Below are positions 6,452-9,554 of a stretch of 9,554 nucleotides of DNA, piece after piece. Under the pieces are notes generated by a model. The model worked only from the letters and a program-made list of their open reading frames with translations. It did not search any database and had not been told where the DNA came from. The stretch's first letter is position 1, and each line of letters begins with the position of its first letter. Origin of the DNA: Flavobacteriaceae bacterium (lineage in GTDB: Bacteria; Bacteroidota; Bacteroidia; Flavobacteriales; Flavobacteriaceae); NCBI GenBank assembly GCA_947482805.1, contig CANKLK010000083.1:1-9554 (forward strand), in the 5' to 3' direction. The translations under genes and the position numbers were made by a program.

Positions 6452-6521
6452 TAGATGATAGACTGATAGATGATAGAATTTTTTTGTCTATTATCTCTTC
6501 TCTATCTTCTTTGCTCTTCAT
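6452..6521. repeat. Two opposed heptamer tandem arrays with hairpin potential in the leader of GT2 copy A
   Basis: The first block on the plus strand reads TAGATGA, TAGACTGA, TAGATGA, TAGAATT (6452-6480; one unit is 8 bases). After a T-run, a second block reads TCTATTA, TCTCTTC, TCTATCT, TCTTTGC, TCTTCAT (6487-6521). TCTATCA is a rotation of the reverse complement of TAGATGA, so the blocks are roughly inverted. The inner arms AGATGATAGA (6468-6477) and TCTATTATCT (6487-6496) can pair over 10 bp with one G-U on the plus strand (C-A on the minus), around a 9-base AT loop. The whole array lies within the predicted transcribed leader of GT2 copy A. Confidence 0.6.
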
Positions 6522-6545
6522 AAAATCTTTGTGATTATAATGTTG

Positions 6546-6574
6546 CAAAGGTAATTATATTTTCAATTTATCAA
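6546..6574 (-). promoter_or_regulatory. Promoter for GT2 copy A (and epimerase)
   Basis: The minus strand has TTG at 6572-6574, an 18-base spacer, then TACCTTTG at 6546-6553. This fits the flavobacterial TTG-N17-23-TAnnTTTG pattern and is the only promoter in the window with both elements at normal spacing. It overlaps the last codons and stop of the upstream GT2 gene. Predicted initiation near 6539 gives a leader of about 105 bases. Confidence 0.6.
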
Positions 6575-7373
6575 TCCCATTCTCAATTCGGATTATTCGA
6601 TGCTTTTTATTGTATCGCCGAATCTCCATATTGTGCATAATTTTTTCGGCATTAGCATAACCTCGGGCATGGTCTAAATGCAAGCAAATAGCACTGTAGC
6701 GAATTTGTTTTGAAAACAATCCTAAATTGAACAACCTCTCACCCATTTCCCTATCCTCACCACCATAATCCAACAATTCATTAAAACCATTTATGGCTAA
6801 AATATCCGATTTAAATCCGGAAGAATTATGGCCATTCCAAGAACGTTTTGTTGGCGTTACCCAATTCATAAATGCAGCAAAATAGTTATTATGAATAAGC
6901 TTGGTTATTTTAAAATTGAGCTTCAATCCTTGCTTATTTAGCCACGAAAATTCAAAACATTTTTGAGACAGAATATCGTCATCTGAAATAGCTTTGGAAA
7001 TCGACATAGGTAGTTTAAAATAACCGCCTGAAAGAAAATATCCTTTTTCTTTTTGCTTTAGATGATTGGCAACAAAATCTTTTCTCGGAATGCAATCACC
7101 ATCGGTAAATAATAAATAATCGGCACTTGATTGTAGTATAGCTTTATTGAGAATTTTACATTTTCTAAATCCTTCATCTTTATGCCAAACATGAAGTATC
7201 GGATATTTAAATTTATCCTGAAATTGCTGTATAACTTCTTTAGTTTTGCTTGTTGAACCATCATCGGCAACTATAATCTCAAAATCTTGAAGGGTTTGAA
7301 TAGCGTAGCCAAGAAGCACTTTGCGCAACCATTCTTCTGAATTGTAAGTGGTGATAATAACTGATAATTTCAT
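6555..7373 (-). CDS. Glycosyltransferase family 2 (copy B)
   Basis: A 272-aa GT-A-fold glycosyltransferase, the paralogue of the gene at 5616-6434, collinear with it without a single gap. It opens KLSVIITTYNSEEWLRKVL (2-20), has VADDGS (35-40), the DxD at Asp91/Asp93 in TDGDCIPRKDF (90-100, identical to copy A over this stretch), SSGFKSDILAINGFNE (184-199), GGEDREMGERLFNLG (204-218) and LHLDHARGY (231-239). Identity to copy A is very low in residues 145-177, where only about 4 positions match, so acceptor specificity probably differs. It starts at the ATG at 7373 and is divergent from the pyruvyl transferase-family gene. It is the first gene of the leftward group GT2-B, GT2-A, epimerase. No exact TAnnTTTG box is found upstream. 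Confidence 0.9.
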   Translation of the reverse strand: MKLSVIITTYNSEEWLRKVLLGYAIQTLQDFEIIVADDGSTSKTKEVIQQFQDKFKYPILHVWHKDEGFRKCKILNKAILQSSADYLLFTDGDCIPRKDFVANHLKQKEKGYFLSGGYFKLPMSISKAISDDDILSQKCFEFSWLNKQGLKLNFKITKLIHNNYFAAFMNWVTPTKRSWNGHNSSGFKSDILAINGFNELLDYGGEDREMGERLFNLGLFSKQIRYSAICLHLDHARGYANAEKIMHNMEIRRYNKKHRIIRIENGIDKLKI

Positions 7374-7388
7374 TTATTTTTAAAAATG

Positions 7389-7436
7389 AAAAATACAATT
7401 TTAAAGACAACTTCAGCCGATTTTTATTGTATTTTT
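7389..7436. repeat. 11-bp perfect inverted repeat in the divergent GT2-B / pyruvyl transferase gap
   Basis: AAAAATACAAT (7389-7399) and ATTGTATTTTT (7426-7436) are exact reverse complements separated by 26 bases. Read outward, each divergent gene is therefore preceded by the same element, ATTGTATTTTT. This may be a paired regulatory site or chance in AT-rich DNA. The rest of the 147-base gap (7374-7520) shows no exact TAnnTTTG box on either strand; the closest are TAAAATTG (minus, 7396-7403) and TATTTTTA (plus, 7495-7502), each one mismatch away. Confidence 0.4.
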
Positions 7437-7520
7437 TTTGAATAATAATATTAGTAAAAGTAACTAATTGGCTTTTAGACTGAAACAAAATGATTATTTT
7501 TACCAAAATTTATATGATAA

Positions 7521-8435
7521 ATGTCTCTATCCGAATTCCTTTTAAACAAACTATCTCACTTTAACCGATCTGCTCGTAAAAAAGAAGTCATCAACAGGAT
7601 TCTTAAAAATCCGACTCATGAAAATATAGATATTGTAAACTTACATCGTTATGACCCAACAAATATAGGTGATTTTTATTGTGGCGTTCATCATTATTTT
7701 GATGAGTTGAAAGGCAAACACCTGGACATTTTTGATTATAAAAGAGACGAAGCTATCCGAGACAATTGGTTTGAAAAAATCACAAAAAACTCCTTGATTA
7801 TTGGCGGCGGTGGATTGCTTAACCGAGAGGGATTTGATTTACAGATGAAACTTTTCGAACAATTGGGCGATAAAGGAAAGAAAACCGTTCTATGGGGTTT
7901 AGGACACAATGCGAAAGAAAAAAGTACTTATGGTAAAATATCCAAATACAATGTCGATACTTCCAAATTTGGTTTGGTCGGTGTTCGCGATTATGGAATG
8001 AAAGAAGAATGGGTTCCTTGTGTGAGTTGTTTGCATCCTATCTTTAACGAAAAACACGAAGTGAAAAACGAAATCGGAATGATTTTCCACAAAAAAACCT
8101 TAAACGACAAAAGTGTTTTGAAAAAGTTTGAACAGTTCCCATCAACCGCTAACAATGCGGTTTTTGAAGATGTGATTAAATTCATAGGAGAAACCGATAC
8201 TATTTTAACCGATAGTTATCACGCCATGTATTGGTCACTGATGTTGGGCAAAAAAGTGATGGTGTTTCCCAATTCGTCTAAATTTTACAATTTTAAATAC
8301 CAACCGGTGATTTCTAGTTTTTCGAACTTTGAAGCCGATTTGAAAAAAGTACAATCGTATTCAGGCGTTTTGGAAGATTGTCGTGAAACCAATTTGAAAT
8401 TTGCCAACAAAGCTTTTGATTATTTAAATCTATAA
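7521..8435 (+). CDS. Polysaccharide pyruvyl transferase family protein
   Basis: A 304-aa protein of the polysaccharide pyruvyl transferase family (PF04230), whose members add ketal-linked pyruvate from phosphoenolpyruvate to sugars of surface polysaccharides. Family landmarks in order: NIGDFYCG (48-55), corresponding to the usual N-x-G-D start motif; SLIIGGGGLLNREG (91-104) with the glycine cluster; VLWGLGHN (123-130); VRDYG (155-159); and near the end TDTILTDSYHAMYWSLMLGK (225-244) followed by a hydrophobic strand ending in FP at 249-250. TDSYHA is the most diagnostic stretch. There is no signal peptide. The ATG at 7521 is the first in frame. The rhamnosyltransferase-like gene follows after 6 bases, indicating co-transcription. 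The family is firm; whether the group transferred is pyruvate is inferred from the family. Confidence 0.88.
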   Translation: MSLSEFLLNKLSHFNRSARKKEVINRILKNPTHENIDIVNLHRYDPTNIGDFYCGVHHYFDELKGKHLDIFDYKRDEAIRDNWFEKITKNSLIIGGGGLLNREGFDLQMKLFEQLGDKGKKTVLWGLGHNAKEKSTYGKISKYNVDTSKFGLVGVRDYGMKEEWVPCVSCLHPIFNEKHEVKNEIGMIFHKKTLNDKSVLKKFEQFPSTANNAVFEDVIKFIGETDTILTDSYHAMYWSLMLGKKVMVFPNSSKFYNFKYQPVISSFSNFEADLKKVQSYSGVLEDCRETNLKFANKAFDYLNL

Positions 8436-8441
8436 ATAAAT

Positions 8442-9293
8442 ATGTTCCATCACCTTTTAATTACCCGTTTCAACCTCAGAAATCCGGAATGGGATGTAAC
8501 CAAAAACAACGAAAAACTGCTTACTGACGATTGGATGGAAGAGCGCATGTGGTTTTTTGAGAACTTCTGCTTTCCGACTATCTTGTCGCAAACCAACCAG
8601 AATTTTGACTGGTTGCTGTATTTTGATATTACGACACCCGAAAAATATAAAATCAGAATGACGGAGTTGATTCAGCATCAGCCTAATTTCAAAGTGTTTT
8701 ACATCGATGGTATGCCGCAGTTTTATGATGAATTGAAAAAATATATTAGCGCGATTCCAAATAAAAAACCTTATCTCATTACTTCTCGAATTGACAATGA
8801 CGATTCAGTTCACAAAGATTTTATAAATGAAATTCAGTTGGAGTTTAAGCAACAAGACTATCTGGTTTTGGATATTATTAAAGGCTATTCGTTACAAATT
8901 CGACCAACAGTGATGTTAGGTAAAAAAGAGCATATTTTCAATCCGTTTATGAGTTTAATTGAAAAAAATGACGACCCGAAAACCATTTGGTATTACCACC
9001 ACAACATGTGGAAAAAGGAAACCCGCATCAAACAAGTGAATCACAAACGCCTTTGGATTGCTGTAATCCATGAAAAAAATAAGGTTAATAATTTTAACGG
9101 TTATGACAATGTTAAATGGAACAAATTAAAATCCGATTTTGTGCTTTCTGAAGAAGCGAATGTGCTAATCAAAAATGAATTGTTGCCTCATAACAAATGG
9201 CTAAAATTAAGCTGGAAAAACAAAATTATCGTCAAGTATAAAGTTATCAGTAAAGGTTTTAAAAAATTCTTTGGTGTATACAAATTAAAATAA
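8442..9293 (+). CDS. Putative rhamnosyltransferase (DUF3118 / Rhamno_transf family)
   Basis: A 283-aa protein resembling the putative rhamnosyl transferase family (PF11316, formerly DUF3118). Features are the opening FHHLLITRFNLR (2-13), an early WMEERMWFFENFCFPTILSQ (31-50), NFDWLLYFD (54-62), ITSRIDNDDSVHKDFI (113-128) containing an acidic DxDD cluster (Asp118, Asp120, Asp121) suited to metal/nucleotide-sugar binding, and WIAVIHEKN (205-213) near the end of the core. The C-terminal 40 residues are Lys-rich (KWLKLSWKNKIIVKYK), possibly an amphipathic membrane-association segment. It sits 6 bases after the pyruvyl transferase-family gene and 3 bases before tsaC/sua5, so all three are probably on one transcript. 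Rhamnose as donor is only a family label; no dTDP-rhamnose genes are in view. Confidence 0.7.
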   Translation: MFHHLLITRFNLRNPEWDVTKNNEKLLTDDWMEERMWFFENFCFPTILSQTNQNFDWLLYFDITTPEKYKIRMTELIQHQPNFKVFYIDGMPQFYDELKKYISAIPNKKPYLITSRIDNDDSVHKDFINEIQLEFKQQDYLVLDIIKGYSLQIRPTVMLGKKEHIFNPFMSLIEKNDDPKTIWYYHHNMWKKETRIKQVNHKRLWIAVIHEKNKVNNFNGYDNVKWNKLKSDFVLSEEANVLIKNELLPHNKWLKLSWKNKIIVKYKVISKGFKKFFGVYKLK

Positions 9294-9296
9294 ATC

Positions 9297-9554
9297 ATGA
9301 ACGACATCAACACTGAAATCCACAAAGCATTCGAAGTCATCCAAAATGGTGGCATCATCCTCTATCCTACCGATACGGTATGGGGAATTGGCTGTGATGC
9401 AACCAATGCCGATGCAGTGAAAAAAATCTACGCTTTGAAACAACGCGAAGAATCTAAAAGCATGATTGTGCTAATGAATGGTGAGAAAATGATGTATAAT
9501 GTTTTCAAGGAAATTCCGGAAACTGCCTGGCAAATACTTGATTTATCAGAGAAA
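9297..9554 (+). CDS. L-threonylcarbamoyladenylate synthase (Sua5/YrdC), N-terminal part (truncated by window edge)
   Basis: The visible 86 codons encode the start of a YrdC-domain enzyme that makes threonylcarbamoyl-AMP from threonine, bicarbonate and ATP for the t6A modification of ANN-decoding tRNAs. Diagnostic residues are GGIILYPTDTVWGIGCDATN (18-37) and LKQREESKSMIVL (47-59), which carries the KxR motif (Lys48, Arg50) and the SKSM segment of the nucleotide-binding site. The ATG at 9297 follows the rhamnosyltransferase stop by 3 bases, suggesting translational coupling. Whether this is the short TsaC or long Sua5 form cannot be seen because the gene leaves the window. Confidence 0.93.
   Translation, partial: MNDINTEIHKAFEVIQNGGIILYPTDTVWGIGCDATNADAVKKIYALKQREESKSMIVLMNGEKMMYNVFKEIPETAWQILDLSEK

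Noticed and set aside
6468..6496. Plus-strand intrinsic terminator between the two GT2 genes
   Set aside because: The G-U pair favours plus-strand RNA, but no plus-strand gene ends here; the structure is better explained by the inverted heptamer blocks.
6452..6521. Possible CRISPR array or attachment site
   Set aside because: The units are 7 bp without unique spacers, no cas or integrase gene is present, and neighbouring genes are intact.
5616..7373. The two GT2 genes as fragments of a single broken gene
   Set aside because: Each is a complete 272-aa protein with its own start, DxD and C-terminal motifs.
7279..7506. 75-codon minus-strand open frame overlapping the GT2-B start and the divergent gap
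   Set aside because: Its composition is a translation of AT-rich DNA, it overlaps GT2-B in another frame, and it has no family motif.
1..9554. Defence island, toxin-antitoxin, prophage or secretion system
   Set aside because: MazG can accompany toxin-antitoxin loci, but no mazE/mazF-like gene is present. All genes are recognisable housekeeping or glycan genes.

Overview
The window looks like chromosomal DNA of a flavobacterium (Bacteroidetes, Flavobacterium or a close relative). The evidence is AT-rich intergenic DNA, start codons without Shine-Dalgarno sequences, several copies of the Bacteroidetes -7 promoter box TAnnTTTG, a DUF5606 gene (a family I know from this group), and the gene set mazG, DUF5606, def, ruvX, dapD. 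Genus-level placement is inference.

Left part (1-2760, all minus strand). In transcription order: ruvX/yqgF, def (peptide deformylase), a DUF5606 gene, mazG (NTP pyrophosphohydrolase), then the first 50 codons of an APC-family amino-acid permease that runs off the left edge. These are housekeeping functions. A strong intrinsic terminator follows the DUF5606 gene, yet it sits only about 15 bases before the mazG start. TAnnTTTG boxes precede ruvX, def, DUF5606 and the permease.

Centre (2774-4678, plus strand). dapD (lysine/diaminopimelate pathway) diverges from ruvX. It is followed by a GT9 heptosyltransferase-like gene, whose last 11 bp overlap tail-to-tail with the next, opposite gene.

Right part (4668-9293) is a surface-glycan cluster. 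On the minus strand, two tandem paralogous GT2 glycosyltransferases (50% identical, no gaps, both 272 aa) are followed by an NAD-dependent sugar epimerase. On the plus strand, diverging from them, are a polysaccharide pyruvyl transferase-family gene and a putative rhamnosyltransferase (DUF3118-like). With the GT9 gene these make a plausible set for an LPS core, O-antigen or capsule segment: one nucleotide-sugar enzyme, four probable glycosyltransferases and one ketal-pyruvate transferase. At the right edge begins tsaC/sua5 (tRNA threonylcarbamoyladenosine synthesis), only 3 bases after the rhamnosyltransferase.

The least ordinary signal is non-coding. Three separate intergenic regions (197-231, 3593-3627, 6452-6521) hold short, degenerate tandem repeats, all with a 7-bp period but with different unit sequences. 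All three lie directly upstream of surface-related genes (permease, GT9, GT2). No defence system, transposon, CRISPR array, tRNA or rRNA is visible. No intergenic gap exceeds about 150 bases.
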